Below are positions 10,383 through 19,264 of a stretch of DNA of 64,000 nucleotides, in pieces. The DNA comes from Chromatiaceae bacterium. Its GTDB lineage: Bacteria; Pseudomonadota; Gammaproteobacteria; Chromatiales; Chromatiaceae. Numbering within the stretch: the stretch's first letter is position 1; each line of letters opens with the position of its first letter. A program made the position numbers and the translations under genes. The notes under the pieces are model-generated. The model did not search any database and was not told the origin of the DNA. It was given only the letters and a program-made list of their open reading frames with translations. The DNA lies in assembly GCA_016714645.1 (NCBI GenBank), contig JADKCI010000004.1:725501-789500 (forward strand). Direction: 5' to 3'.

Positions 10383-11744
10383 ATGAACCTATCCATCCTC
10401 GACGAGATTCCTCCCGGCCTGATTGACCGGTATCTGGGCGCCACGGTCGACCATGCCACCGCGGGGGAGGTGGAGGTCAAGGTCAACGGGATCGGGCCCG
10501 ATGAGTACGCCCGGACGCTTCGTAACATCGGCGTCGGTAGCAATCAGTCCCTGGCCCTCTACCTCCATGTCCCCTTCTGCGCGGTACGCTGCCACTTCTG
10601 CGCCTGCAACACTAATGTCACCCATGATGCCGAGCAGATAGATGATTACCTGGATACCCTGGCACGGGAAATGGACCTGGTCGTCGCCACCCTCGGCGAG
10701 GGTCGCCAGGTACGCCAGCTCCATGTCGGGGGTGGAACGCCCAACCACCTGAGTGATGAGCAGTTGGTCCGCCTGGTGGAGATTGTCCATCAGCATTTCC
10801 AGATCGCCGAGGATGCCTGTGTCTGTATCGAGTGTAACCCGCGAAGAGCCTCCGCCAGACAGATGGAACTGCTCCAGGGTCTCGGATTCGGCTGGATCAG
10901 TCTGGGCGTCCAGGATCTGTCACTGGAGGTGCAGCGGGCGATTGGCCGCATCCAGTCCGAGGCCGTCATCCGGGACGTTTGCCAGATGGCTCGCGAGGTG
11001 GGTTTCCAAAACATTAACATCGACCTGATTCATGGCCTCCCGGATCAGACGGATAAGGCCCTGGCCAGCACTCTGGAGCAGGTCATCTCCCTGAGACCCG
11101 ACCGTATCCGGTGCTTCAGCTATGCCCATGCCCCCGCCCGGCGTCCTAACCAATTGGCCATCAACTCCCAGTCGCTACCGAGCCCGACCGAGAAAATCTC
11201 CCTTTTCGGCCGCGTGGTGAAGGAACTCACCCAGGCGGGCTATACCTGGATAGGCGCGGACTGTTTTGCCGGCCCGCGGGACGAATGGACCCTTGCTCAG
11301 GCCGAGGGCCGCCTGCGCCGCAACAGCATGGGCTATACCGCCGCGCCGACCGATTATCAGCTAGCCTGCGGTCCTCATGGCCTCGGCGAAGTCGGGAGCC
11401 TCTTTGTTCAAAATGAACCCAGCCTGGCCGGCTGGACGCGGGCGGTCATGGCCGGGCGCTTGCCGATTGCCTGGGGCCACCGCCTTGGCGATGAAGACTT
11501 TCGGCGCCGCCGTGTCTATGAACATCTCCTCTGTAATCTGGTCCTGCCCGCCAGTACCGCCAAGACCCTTGGCGCGGATTTGGAGAGCTTGGGGCGCTGC
11601 GCGGACGACGGTCTGCTGGAGATGAACGCCGAAGGCATCCGGGTAACCGAACGCGGTCGCTTCTTTCTGGAATCCCTTTGTTCACAACATGCCAGCTCGC
11701 TGGATTGGGATAGCGCTCCATGGCTATTCCCGAAATCGCGATGA
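10383..11744 (+). CDS. hemN: HemN-type oxygen-independent coproporphyrinogen III dehydrogenase (radical SAM)
   Basis: This radical SAM enzyme probably decarboxylates coproporphyrinogen III to protoporphyrinogen IX without oxygen, feeding heme and bacteriochlorophyll synthesis under phototrophic conditions. The product is 453 aa from ATG 10383. The complete HemN cluster motif C-x3-C-x2-C-x-C is at C66, C70, C73 and C75 (FCAVRCHFCACN), followed by the glycine-rich HVGGGTPNHL and by INIDLIHGLPDQT. The C-terminal part has the winged HemN_C-like region (RRRVYEHLLCNLVL). An ATG at 10365 is an alternative start. Its place among bch and puh genes suggests a phototrophy-dedicated copy. Other radical SAM decarboxylases (HemW-like) usually lack the fourth cysteine, so HemN is favoured. 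Confidence 0.85.
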   Translation: MNLSILDEIPPGLIDRYLGATVDHATAGEVEVKVNGIGPDEYARTLRNIGVGSNQSLALYLHVPFCAVRCHFCACNTNVTHDAEQIDDYLDTLAREMDLVVATLGEGRQVRQLHVGGGTPNHLSDEQLVRLVEIVHQHFQIAEDACVCIECNPRRASARQMELLQGLGFGWISLGVQDLSLEVQRAIGRIQSEAVIRDVCQMAREVGFQNINIDLIHGLPDQTDKALASTLEQVISLRPDRIRCFSYAHAPARRPNQLAINSQSLPSPTEKISLFGRVVKELTQAGYTWIGADCFAGPRDEWTLAQAEGRLRRNSMGYTAAPTDYQLACGPHGLGEVGSLFVQNEPSLAGWTRAVMAGRLPIAWGHRLGDEDFRRRRVYEHLLCNLVLPASTAKTLGADLESLGRCADDGLLEMNAEGIRVTERGRFFLESLCSQHASSLDWDSAPWLFPKSR

Positions 11745-12337
11745 GCCAGACCCCGGCGGCACATCGCATCGGCCCCAACGCCATCACCCGGGTAGCGGAG
11801 GTGCTGCGCGAGGATTACCCCGAGTCGGAGGTTGAGCGGCTTTTTGCCCTCGCGGAAATCGCCGGCTACCTCGCGGAGCCCCCCCAGAAGATGGTTGACG
11901 AGCGGGATGTAACGCGCCTCCACGGGGTCCTGCGCACCGAATTGGGCGTGGAGATTGCCTTGCGGTTGGCCCGAGGCGCGGGGGTGCGAACGGGCGACTA
12001 CCTTCTGGCGCACCGGATTCCCGCCGGCGTCCAGGTCCTCCTGTCCTGGCTACCTGCCCGACTGGCCAGCCGGGTACTGCTCGGCGCCATCCAGCGTCAT
12101 GCCTGGACCTTCGCCGGGAGCGGCGTGCTGGGGGTGCGCAAGGCCTTTCCCCCCCGGCTTTCCATCGCGGGTTGCTGCATTTGCCATGGGGCCCAGTCCC
12201 CCATGCCCCTCTGCGATTTCTATGCCGCCGCGATCGAGCGGCTCTTCCAAAAGCTCGTCAAACCCCGCGCCCGGGTGACCGAAATCACCTGCCAGGCCAT
12301 GGGGGCCGACGCCTGCACCTTCGAGGTGCTTTGGTAG
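11741..12337 (+). CDS. bchJ: BchJ, 4-vinyl reductase domain (V4R) bacteriochlorophyll synthesis protein
   Basis: BchJ carries a V4R domain. It was first proposed as a vinyl reductase, but is now regarded mainly as an accessory that handles Mg-chelatase/methyltransferase intermediates, because BciA/BciB perform the reduction. The product is about 198 aa. The family opening IGPNAITRVAEVLRED is at about residues 10-25. The V4R end ARVTEITCQAMGADACTFEV has the conserved Cys-x-(A)MGAxxC pattern. ATG 11741 overlaps the stop of the preceding gene as ATGA and is preferred over the in-frame ATG at 11720. Confidence 0.88.
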   Translation: MSQTPAAHRIGPNAITRVAEVLREDYPESEVERLFALAEIAGYLAEPPQKMVDERDVTRLHGVLRTELGVEIALRLARGAGVRTGDYLLAHRIPAGVQVLLSWLPARLASRVLLGAIQRHAWTFAGSGVLGVRKAFPPRLSIAGCCICHGAQSPMPLCDFYAAAIERLFQKLVKPRARVTEITCQAMGADACTFEVLW

Positions 12338-12391
12338 CCAGCGCACCCCGCACTCCAAGCCTGGTCCTGGGGCGTCGGTAGGCAACAAACC

Positions 12392-13786
12392 GTGAGTCAA
12401 TGGGAAATCCTTAACCGGGCCCTCGGCCGGAGCGGCCAGATGACGGCGCTGGTTGCGGGCCCGGTGCGCTGGGACTATGCCGAGCTGGCGGCCCGGGCCT
12501 CGCGTCGCGCCCAATGGTTGAGCGCCCAGGGCCTGGTTGCTGGCCAGGTAGTGTGGGTGTCCGAGGCGCCGGTGCTGGACCTGCTGGTCATGCAGCATGC
12601 CCTGGCCCTTCTCGGCTGCGGCCTGCTCCCCCTCTCCCCTCAAGCTGGAATGGATCGCGACCCGTCCGTGGCGCGGTCGGCGGGGGTGGAGTGGCGCTGG
12701 CAGCCTGGGGCGGATGAGGGTGGCGATTTGATTCCCACCGGTTTCGGCGCGGCCTCCCCACCGGGGCCAGGCGATGCACGTCCCGCCCTGGTGATCCAGA
12801 CAAGCGGCAGCGGTGGGGCGCCCAAGGCGGTGATGCTGACCGCCGCCAACGTCCTGGCCTCCGCCGCCCTGGCCAACCAACAACTGGGGCTGGTAGCGGG
12901 GGACTGCTGGCTCTCCTGCCTGCCCCGGAGCCATGTGGGCGGCCTCATGATCGGCTACCGATGCGCTCTGGCGGGGGCCAGCCTCCTGCTTCACGAGCGG
13001 TATGATGCCGCTAACCTGGCTTATGACCTGGAGCGCCAGCGGGTCACCCACCTGTCCCTGGTTCCCCCCATGCTCGCCCGACTCCTGGCCATGAGGGAGC
13101 GGCCGCCGCCCTGTCTGCGTGTCCTCCTGGTGGGCGGTCAGGCGCTGAGTGGCGCCTTGGCGCGCCAGGCCATCGCCGCCGGCTGGCCGCTGTACCTCTC
13201 CTATGGGATGACGGAGACCGCTTCCCTGGTCGCCGCCTCGCCCTGCCTGCGGGCCGTGCCCGAGCCGGGCTTGGTGGGGCCTGCCCTGCCGGGCATCCAG
13301 CTCCGGTGCGCCGGCACGCCCACATCGCCCGGGCGGATCGCGATCCGCGGCCCCGTGGTCATGGCCGGTTATGCCGAGGCGGGGCGCCGGCCCGGCGTCG
13401 GCCTCGAAGATGGCTGGTTCCTCACCAACGACCTTGGCTACCTCACCGCGCGGGGAGAGGTCGCGGTGCTGGGGCGCGCCGACGAGGTCCTGGTGATCGG
13501 GGGCGAGGCGGTACTGCCCGCCCGGGTCGAGGACCAGATGATGTCGGCCCCGGGCCTGGAGGCCGTGGTCGTCGTGGCCCTCGGTGATCCGGTCTGGGGT
13601 TATCGCCTGGTCGCGGCCTATGTGGGCGTCATGGCCCCGGACGCCCTCGCTGGCTGGTGCCGGGAGCATCTGGCGGACCGTGAACGCCCGCGCGATTACC
13701 GGCGTTTTACCCGGCTCCCCACCACGCCTTCCGGCAAACCCGAGCGGGGCCGGATCAAGTCGCTGATTCTGGGGGAGACTAGCTGA
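12392..13786 (+). CDS. menE: MenE-like o-succinylbenzoate-CoA ligase
   Basis: MenE is a class I adenylate-forming enzyme that activates o-succinylbenzoate to its CoA thioester in menaquinone synthesis. The product is 464 aa. The phosphate-binding motif TSGSGGAPKAVML is at about residues 137-149, YGMTETASL near 270, the hinge region (GWFLTNDLGYLTARGEVAVL) near 345, and the catalytic-lysine end TTPSGKPERGRIK near the C terminus. The start is GTG 12392, 54 nt after bchJ, with no obvious ribosome-binding site. The remaining men genes lie 9 kb away on the opposite strand, past the restriction island. That context makes MenE the best call among acyl-CoA ligases. Confidence 0.85.
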   Translation: MSQWEILNRALGRSGQMTALVAGPVRWDYAELAARASRRAQWLSAQGLVAGQVVWVSEAPVLDLLVMQHALALLGCGLLPLSPQAGMDRDPSVARSAGVEWRWQPGADEGGDLIPTGFGAASPPGPGDARPALVIQTSGSGGAPKAVMLTAANVLASAALANQQLGLVAGDCWLSCLPRSHVGGLMIGYRCALAGASLLLHERYDAANLAYDLERQRVTHLSLVPPMLARLLAMRERPPPCLRVLLVGGQALSGALARQAIAAGWPLYLSYGMTETASLVAASPCLRAVPEPGLVGPALPGIQLRCAGTPTSPGRIAIRGPVVMAGYAEAGRRPGVGLEDGWFLTNDLGYLTARGEVAVLGRADEVLVIGGEAVLPARVEDQMMSAPGLEAVVVVALGDPVWGYRLVAAYVGVMAPDALAGWCREHLADRERPRDYRRFTRLPTTPSGKPERGRIKSLILGETS

Positions 13787-13801
13787 TTCGCATCAAGCAT
13801 G

Positions 13802-13812
13802 CCGGCCGGGCT
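13802..13812 (+). repeat. Left copy of an imperfect 11-bp inverted repeat flanking the restriction island
   Basis: CCGGCCGGGCT here is, in reverse complement, AGCCCGGCCGG, matching AGCCCGGCTGG at 22490-22500 in 10 of 11 positions. The two copies bracket the whole restriction island. They are short and GC-rich, so chance is a real alternative. Confidence 0.3.
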
Positions 13813-13853
13813 TCATATAGGATGTGGGACCTCACCGATCCGGTAACTTTCCG

Positions 13854-16682
13854 ATGAGCGACAACCAGAACCCAGAGCAACAGGCTCGCGACCGTATCGA
13901 TGCGCAACTGCGTGCCGCTGGCTGGGCGGTGCAAAAGAAGATCGATTTTGCGCAGGATAAAGGGCAAGCGGTGCGCGAATGGTCCACCGATGTCGGCCCC
14001 GCCGACTACGTGCTGTTCGTCGATAAAAAGGCGGTCGGTGTCATCGAGGCTAAGCGCGAAGGGGAAGGCCAGCATCTGACCGTCCACGAGCCTCAGACCG
14101 AAGGTTATGCCGTCGCCAAACTGAAGTGGGTGAACAACCGCGAGCCGCTACCCTTCCTCTACGAGGCCACCGGTATCATCACCCGCTTTACCGATAGTCG
14201 CGACCCCAAGCCGCGTTCGCGCGAAGTGTTTAGCTTCCACCGCCCGGAAACCCTACGCGACTGGCTGAGGGACGGCGACAGCCTGCGCGCCCGCCTCGCC
14301 CAACTGCCACCGCTGAATCCCGACCACCAGCCCGCCAAGGAACTGCGCCTGCGTGACTGCCAGGAAACCGCCATCACCAACCTGGAGCAATCCTTCCGCG
14401 AAGCCCGGCCGCGCGCGCTGATCCAGATGGCGACCGGCGCCGGCAAGACCTACACCGCCATCACCAGCATCTACCGGCTGTTGAAGCACGCCAACGCCCG
14501 GCGCGTGCTGTTTCTGGTCGACACCAGGAACCTTGGTGAACAGGCCGAGCAGGAAATGATGGCCTACGTCCCCATCGACGACAGCCGCAAATTCACCGAG
14601 CTGTACACCGTGCAGCGCCTGAAATCGAGCTTCGTCGACAAGGGCGCCGACGTCTGCATCTCGACCATCCAGCGCCTCTACGCGCTGCTCCAGGACAAGG
14701 AATTGCCCGAGGACGCCGAAGAAATCAACCCGGCTGAACTCACCCAGCCCAAGGCCCCGCAACTCGTCGCCTACAATGCCAAAATCCCGCCGGAGTTCTT
14801 CGATTTCATCTTCATCGACGAATGCCACCGCAGCATCTACAACCTCTGGCAGCAGGTGCTCGACTACTTCGACGCCAGCCTGGTCGGCCTCACCGCGACG
14901 CCCGACAACCGCACCTACGGCTTTTTCAAGAAGAACGTGGTCAGCGACTACAGCCATGAAAAGGCGGTGGCCGACGGCGTCAACGTCGGTAACGAAATCT
15001 ACCTGATCGACACCCACATCAGCCGCCACGGCGGCATCATCGTCGCCGAGCAGCAGGTCGAAAAGCGCGAGCGCCTGACCCGCCGCAAACGCTGGGAACA
15101 GCAGGACGAAGACGCCGCCTACAGCGCCACCCAGCTCGATCGCGACATCGTCAATCCGGACCAGATCCGCACCGTCATCCGCGCCTTCCGCGACAAGCTG
15201 CCGGCCATCTTCCCTGGCCGCGGCGAAGTCCCGAAAACCCTGATTTTCGCCAAGACCGACAGCCACGCCGACGACATCATCAACACCGTCCGCGAGGAAT
15301 TCGCCGAAGGCAACGCCTTCTGCAAGAAAGTCACCTACCGCGCCGCCCGCGACAAAATCCTGCCCGACGGCAGCACGCAGCAAGGCGAAGACCCCAAATC
15401 CATCCTTGCCCAGTTCCGCAACGAATATCACCCGCGCATCGCCGTCACCGTGGACATGATCGCCACCGGCACTGACGTCAAACCGCTCGAATGCCTGCTC
15501 TTCATGCGCGACGTCAAGAGCCGCAACTACTTCGAGCAGATGAAAGGGCGCGGCACCCGCACGCTGGACATGGACGACCTGAAAAAGGTCACCCCCTCGG
15601 CCACCAGCGCCAAGACCCACTACGTCATTGTCGACGCCATCGGTGTCACCAAGTCGTTGAAAACCGCTAGCCAGCCGCTCATCACCAAGCCCGGCGTGCC
15701 GCTCAAGGATCTGGCCATGGGCATCCTGATAGGTGCCAGGGACGCCGACAGCGTCTCCTCGCTGGCCGGCCGGCTGGCCCGCCTCGACAAACAGCTCGAC
15801 GCCGACGACAAGCGGCGGCTGCGCGACGCGGCCGGCGGCGTCGAATTGAGCCATCTGGTCAGCAAACTGTTCAACGCCATCGACGCCGACCTCATCGAAG
15901 CCCGCGCCCTCGACCTGGCCGGTCTGCCAGCAGGCAACGACCCCGGCGAAACGGCGCGCGATAAAGCGCAGCAACAACTGGTCGGCGAAGCGGCGGCGCT
16001 GATGAACGGCGAACTGATCGAACTCATCGACACCATCCGCCGCGAAAAAGAACAAACCATCGACCACGACAACCTCGACAGCCTGAGCTACGCCGGCTGG
16101 AGCACCGAGAGCGCCGCCCAGGCCGCCAGCATGACCCACGAATTCGCCGACTGGCTGGCCGCCCACCGTGACGAAATCGAGGCGCTGACCATCTTCTTCG
16201 CCCAACCCTGGCGCCGACGCGAGGTCACGCTGAACCTGATCCGCCAAGTCTTCGACAAGCTCAAAGCCGACCAGCCCAGACTCGCCCCATTGCGCGTCTG
16301 GCAGGCCTACGGCCAGCTGGACGCCATCAACGCAAATTCGAACGGCGCCCTGCCGGAACAGGAACTGACGGCACTGGTCGCCCTGATCCGCCGCGTCTGC
16401 GGCCTGGACGAAAAAATCACCCCCTTCGCCGACACCGTGCGCCGCAACTTCCAGAACTGGATCCTGCGCCACCACGCCGGCGGCACCGAGAAATTCAACG
16501 AAGAACAAATGAACTGGCTACGCCTGCTGCGCGACCATATTTGCCACTCCCTGCACGTCGACCGCAGCGATCTGGACATGAGCCCCTTCGACGCCCAGGG
16601 CGGGTTGGGGAAAATGTGGCAATTGTTCGGTGAGGGAATGGACCCGCTGCTTGATGAGTTGAATGAGGCGTTGGTGGCGTGA
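13854..16682 (+). CDS. hsdR: Type I restriction enzyme R subunit HsdR
   Basis: HsdR is the DNA translocase/endonuclease subunit of a type I restriction-modification complex. The product is 942 aa. The PD-(D/E)xK-type nuclease core (PADYVLF then VIEAKREG) is in residues 50-75. Helicase motif I MATGAGKTYTA is near 192, motif II IDECHRS near 320, motif III LTATP about 25 residues later, and motif VI-like QMKGRGTRTL near 565. The C terminus is the EcoEI-type R domain. ATG 13854 gives MSDNQNPEQQ, and an in-frame GTG at 13824 is less likely. The stop overlaps hsdS (TGATG). Base composition is less GC-extreme than in the flanking bch and men genes, which suggests acquisition by transfer. Confidence 0.95.
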   Translation: MSDNQNPEQQARDRIDAQLRAAGWAVQKKIDFAQDKGQAVREWSTDVGPADYVLFVDKKAVGVIEAKREGEGQHLTVHEPQTEGYAVAKLKWVNNREPLPFLYEATGIITRFTDSRDPKPRSREVFSFHRPETLRDWLRDGDSLRARLAQLPPLNPDHQPAKELRLRDCQETAITNLEQSFREARPRALIQMATGAGKTYTAITSIYRLLKHANARRVLFLVDTRNLGEQAEQEMMAYVPIDDSRKFTELYTVQRLKSSFVDKGADVCISTIQRLYALLQDKELPEDAEEINPAELTQPKAPQLVAYNAKIPPEFFDFIFIDECHRSIYNLWQQVLDYFDASLVGLTATPDNRTYGFFKKNVVSDYSHEKAVADGVNVGNEIYLIDTHISRHGGIIVAEQQVEKRERLTRRKRWEQQDEDAAYSATQLDRDIVNPDQIRTVIRAFRDKLPAIFPGRGEVPKTLIFAKTDSHADDIINTVREEFAEGNAFCKKVTYRAARDKILPDGSTQQGEDPKSILAQFRNEYHPRIAVTVDMIATGTDVKPLECLLFMRDVKSRNYFEQMKGRGTRTLDMDDLKKVTPSATSAKTHYVIVDAIGVTKSLKTASQPLITKPGVPLKDLAMGILIGARDADSVSSLAGRLARLDKQLDADDKRRLRDAAGGVELSHLVSKLFNAIDADLIEARALDLAGLPAGNDPGETARDKAQQQLVGEAAALMNGELIELIDTIRREKEQTIDHDNLDSLSYAGWSTESAAQAASMTHEFADWLAAHRDEIEALTIFFAQPWRRREVTLNLIRQVFDKLKADQPRLAPLRVWQAYGQLDAINANSNGALPEQELTALVALIRRVCGLDEKITPFADTVRRNFQNWILRHHAGGTEKFNEEQMNWLRLLRDHICHSLHVDRSDLDMSPFDAQGGLGKMWQLFGEGMDPLLDELNEALVA

Positions 16683-18223
16683 TGGGAATTGAAAAGTTAC
16701 CAAGTAACTGGTGCGTTTCCTCACTGGCTGAGATTGCTCGGCCAATCGGCGGCTCGACACCGTCGAAGAGCGATCCATCGTTATGGGAAAACGGCACGGT
16801 GCCTTGGGTTTCGCCCAAGGACATGAAGGTGTTTGGTCTCCATGGCAGCGAGGATGCCGTTTCAGAAACGGCGTTAAAGCGGCTGACGCTGATTCCCCCG
16901 GATAGCGTTCTCGTTGTTGTCCGTTCGGGGATTTTGTCCCGCATCCTTCCTGTCGCAATCAACCATCTTGCGGTGACGATTAATCAGGACATGCGCGGCT
17001 TCGTTCCTGAGCGCGAAATTAATGCAAGGTTTATCGCGTGGCAGTTGTTGGCAAACCAGCGGGATATTTTGGGCAAATGCTCCAAGGACGGAACAACCGT
17101 TGCGAGTATCGAGGCATTAGCCTTGGCGTCTTTTCCTCTGGCGTTGCCGCCGGCTAATGAACAACACCGCATCGTCGCCAAGATCGAGGAACTGTTTTCC
17201 GAACTCGATCAGGGCGTGGCCAGCCTGAAAACTGCCCGCGAACAGCTCAAGGTCTATCGCCAGTCGCTGCTGAAAAACGCCTTCGCCGGCAAGCTGACCG
17301 CCGCCTGGCGCGCCGCCCACGCCGACCAGCTCGAAACCGCCGCCGCCCTGCAACAACGCATCGCCAGCGAACGCACCGACCGTCACCGCCAGCAACTCGC
17401 CGACTGGCAAGCCCGCGGCCAACAAGGCCCCAAACCCAAACCCCCCAAGCCCTTGCCCCCGCTCACCCCCGAAGAACTCGCCGAGTTGCCTGAACTGCCG
17501 GCGGGGTGGGGATGGTTGAGGTTAGAGGGTCTGGTTTCGGGGGTAGATCAAGGTTGGAGTCCAAAATGTGATGGGCGCCCAGCAGAGGAAAACGAATGGG
17601 CAGTAATCAAAACCACCGCAATTCAGCATGGCCGTTTCGATGATTTTGAAAACAAAGCCTTGCCACCGGGGCTTTCACCAAGAGCGCAGCACGAACTTCA
17701 GTCGGGAGATATTCTCGTCACCCGAGCCGGGCCAAGAGTTCGCGTCGGTGTGTGCTGCCTTGTTCGCTCAGTAAGAACTAAGTTGATGAATTGTGACAAG
17801 GCGTATCGAATACGTGCCTTGTCCTCGCTGTGTAGCCCTCTGTTTCTTGAGTCTGTTCTGAATTCACCGAGAGTTCTTGATGTGCTTGAGCGAATCAAAT
17901 CGGGGATCAACGACAGTGGCGTAAATCTGAACCAAGGCGCTTTTCTCAGCTTGGCTGTTCCTGTTTGTAGTTTGAGCGAACAAGCTGAAGTAATTGCCGA
18001 TCTCGAATTCAAACTCTCCGAAGCCGACCAACTCGACCAAACCCTCGCCACGGCCCTGCAACAGGCCGAGGCGCTGCGCCAGTCCATCCTGAAAAAGGCT
18101 TTCTGCGGTCAACTGATCAAACAGGACAAAAACGACGAACCCGCCACTGCGCTGCTCGAACGCATTCGCGCCGAAAAGCCGGATGGCATGAAAATATCTG
18201 GCAAACGGGGGAAATCCAGCTAA
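16682..18223 (+). CDS. hsdS: Type I restriction-modification specificity subunit HsdS
   Basis: HsdS carries two target-recognition domains that read the two halves of a bipartite site, and it docks HsdM and HsdR. The product is 513 aa. TRD1 is at about residues 1-155. It is followed by a conserved helical spacer that starts EQHRIVAKIEELFSELD and ends LLKNAFAGKLT. A Pro/Lys linker near 245-265 leads to TRD2 (about 275-435). A second helical spacer starts SEQAEVIADLEFKLSEADQL and ends ILKKAFCGQLI. The TRD-coding DNA is visibly more AT-rich than the spacer-coding DNA. Start ATG 16682 overlaps the hsdR stop. Confidence 0.95.
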   Translation: MGIEKLPSNWCVSSLAEIARPIGGSTPSKSDPSLWENGTVPWVSPKDMKVFGLHGSEDAVSETALKRLTLIPPDSVLVVVRSGILSRILPVAINHLAVTINQDMRGFVPEREINARFIAWQLLANQRDILGKCSKDGTTVASIEALALASFPLALPPANEQHRIVAKIEELFSELDQGVASLKTAREQLKVYRQSLLKNAFAGKLTAAWRAAHADQLETAAALQQRIASERTDRHRQQLADWQARGQQGPKPKPPKPLPPLTPEELAELPELPAGWGWLRLEGLVSGVDQGWSPKCDGRPAEENEWAVIKTTAIQHGRFDDFENKALPPGLSPRAQHELQSGDILVTRAGPRVRVGVCCLVRSVRTKLMNCDKAYRIRALSSLCSPLFLESVLNSPRVLDVLERIKSGINDSGVNLNQGAFLSLAVPVCSLSEQAEVIADLEFKLSEADQLDQTLATALQQAEALRQSILKKAFCGQLIKQDKNDEPATALLERIRAEKPDGMKISGKRGKSS

Positions 18224-18262
18224 TATACCGTTGTTATATATAGTTATTTTCTGAGTCCTGCC
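18224..18262 (+). promoter_or_regulatory. AT-rich spacer, possible promoter for rhuM-fic
   Basis: The 39 nt between hsdS and rhuM-fic are unusually AT-rich for this genome and contain TATATATAG and TTATTTT stretches with -10-like hexamers. No convincing -35 at the right distance is seen, so promoter function is only suggested by composition. Confidence 0.3.
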
Positions 18263-19264
18263 ATGCAAACCCAAACCAGCCCCCAGGCGCCTATCGCCAT
18301 CTACCAGTCCGCCGATGGCGCGATTGCTACCGAGGTTCGTCTTGAAGGTGATACCGTCTGGCTGTCACAAGCCCAGATCAGCCAGTTGTTTGGCCGGGAA
18401 CGTTCTGTCATCTCGAAGCACCTGCGCAATATGTTTTCCGAGGGAGAACTTGAGGCAAATTCAGTATGTGCAAATTTTGCACGTACTGCCGATGATGGTA
18501 AAACCTATCAGGTCGATCACTATAACCTCGATGTCATCATCTCCGTCAGCTACCGCGTCAAATCGCCGGAAGGCACACGTTTCCGCATCTGGGCCAACCG
18601 CATCCTCAAGGATTATCTGGTGCAGGGCTATGCGCTGAATCAGCAGCGACTGACGCAGCAGCAGGAGAACATCCGCCAACTGGAGCGCACCCTGAGCCTG
18701 TTCCAGCAGAACCTGATCGAGCAGGGCAGCCTGCCGGAAGCGCGCGGGCTGGTGAATGTGATTGCCGGCTATGCACGCACCTTCGTGCTGCTCAACCAGT
18801 TCGATAGCGAACGCCTGCCGCTGGGTGATTTCGCGACGACGATCCATTACGAAATCCGCGAGGATGAGGCATTGGCCGGAATTTCGACTTTGAAGGCGGA
18901 TATGCTCGGGCGCGGCGAGGCCTCGGCACTCTTCGGTAACCAGAAGGACGACAGCTTTGCCGGCATTCTCGGCAATATCCTGCAGTCTTTCGGCGGCGAA
19001 TATCTTTACCCGAGCATTGAGGAACAGGCGGCGCATCTACTGTACTTCGTGATCAAGAACCACCCTTTTTCGGACGGCAACAAGCGCATCGGCGCTTTCC
19101 TGTTCATCTGGTTTCTGCAGCGTAACCAGCATCATTTGAAGTCGGATGGCGAATTGAAGATCAACGACAACGCCCTGGCGGCGATTGCGCTGCTGGTGGC
19201 GCAGAGCGACCCGGCGCAGAAACAACTGATGATTCATCTGATTATGAATTTGATTCGGGGATGA
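18263..19264 (+). CDS. RhuM-Fic/Doc fusion protein
   Basis: The product is 333 aa. The N-terminal half is a RhuM-type domain: IYQSADGAIATEVRLEGDTV, then VWLSQAQISQLFGRERSVIS (a helix-turn-helix-like segment at 32-51), NFARTADDGKTYQVDHYNLD and VSYRVKSPEGTRFRIWA. The C-terminal half is a Fic/Doc domain with the core motif HPFSDGNKRIGAF at 267-279. Fic proteins transfer AMP or related groups to proteins. Doc, with its lysine-containing core motif, phosphorylates EF-Tu. The lysine in GNKR makes this core Doc-like at that position, so the chemistry is uncertain. Fusions of this kind are often found inside type I restriction loci. No antitoxin-like small gene is adjacent, and I see no clear (S/T)xxxE(G/N) autoinhibitory motif. 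The stop overlaps the next start by 4 nt (ATGA). Confidence 0.88.
   Translation: MQTQTSPQAPIAIYQSADGAIATEVRLEGDTVWLSQAQISQLFGRERSVISKHLRNMFSEGELEANSVCANFARTADDGKTYQVDHYNLDVIISVSYRVKSPEGTRFRIWANRILKDYLVQGYALNQQRLTQQQENIRQLERTLSLFQQNLIEQGSLPEARGLVNVIAGYARTFVLLNQFDSERLPLGDFATTIHYEIREDEALAGISTLKADMLGRGEASALFGNQKDDSFAGILGNILQSFGGEYLYPSIEEQAAHLLYFVIKNHPFSDGNKRIGAFLFIWFLQRNQHHLKSDGELKINDNALAAIALLVAQSDPAQKQLMIHLIMNLIRG

Noticed and set aside
14253..16508. Open frame of 751 codons on the - strand over hsdR
   Set aside because: Val/Gly/Asp-rich antisense shadow of hsdR with no family features.
18263..19264. Classical two-gene toxin-antitoxin pair (phd-doc type)
   Set aside because: No small antitoxin frame is present on either side; the flanking genes are hsdS and the AlbA_2 gene.
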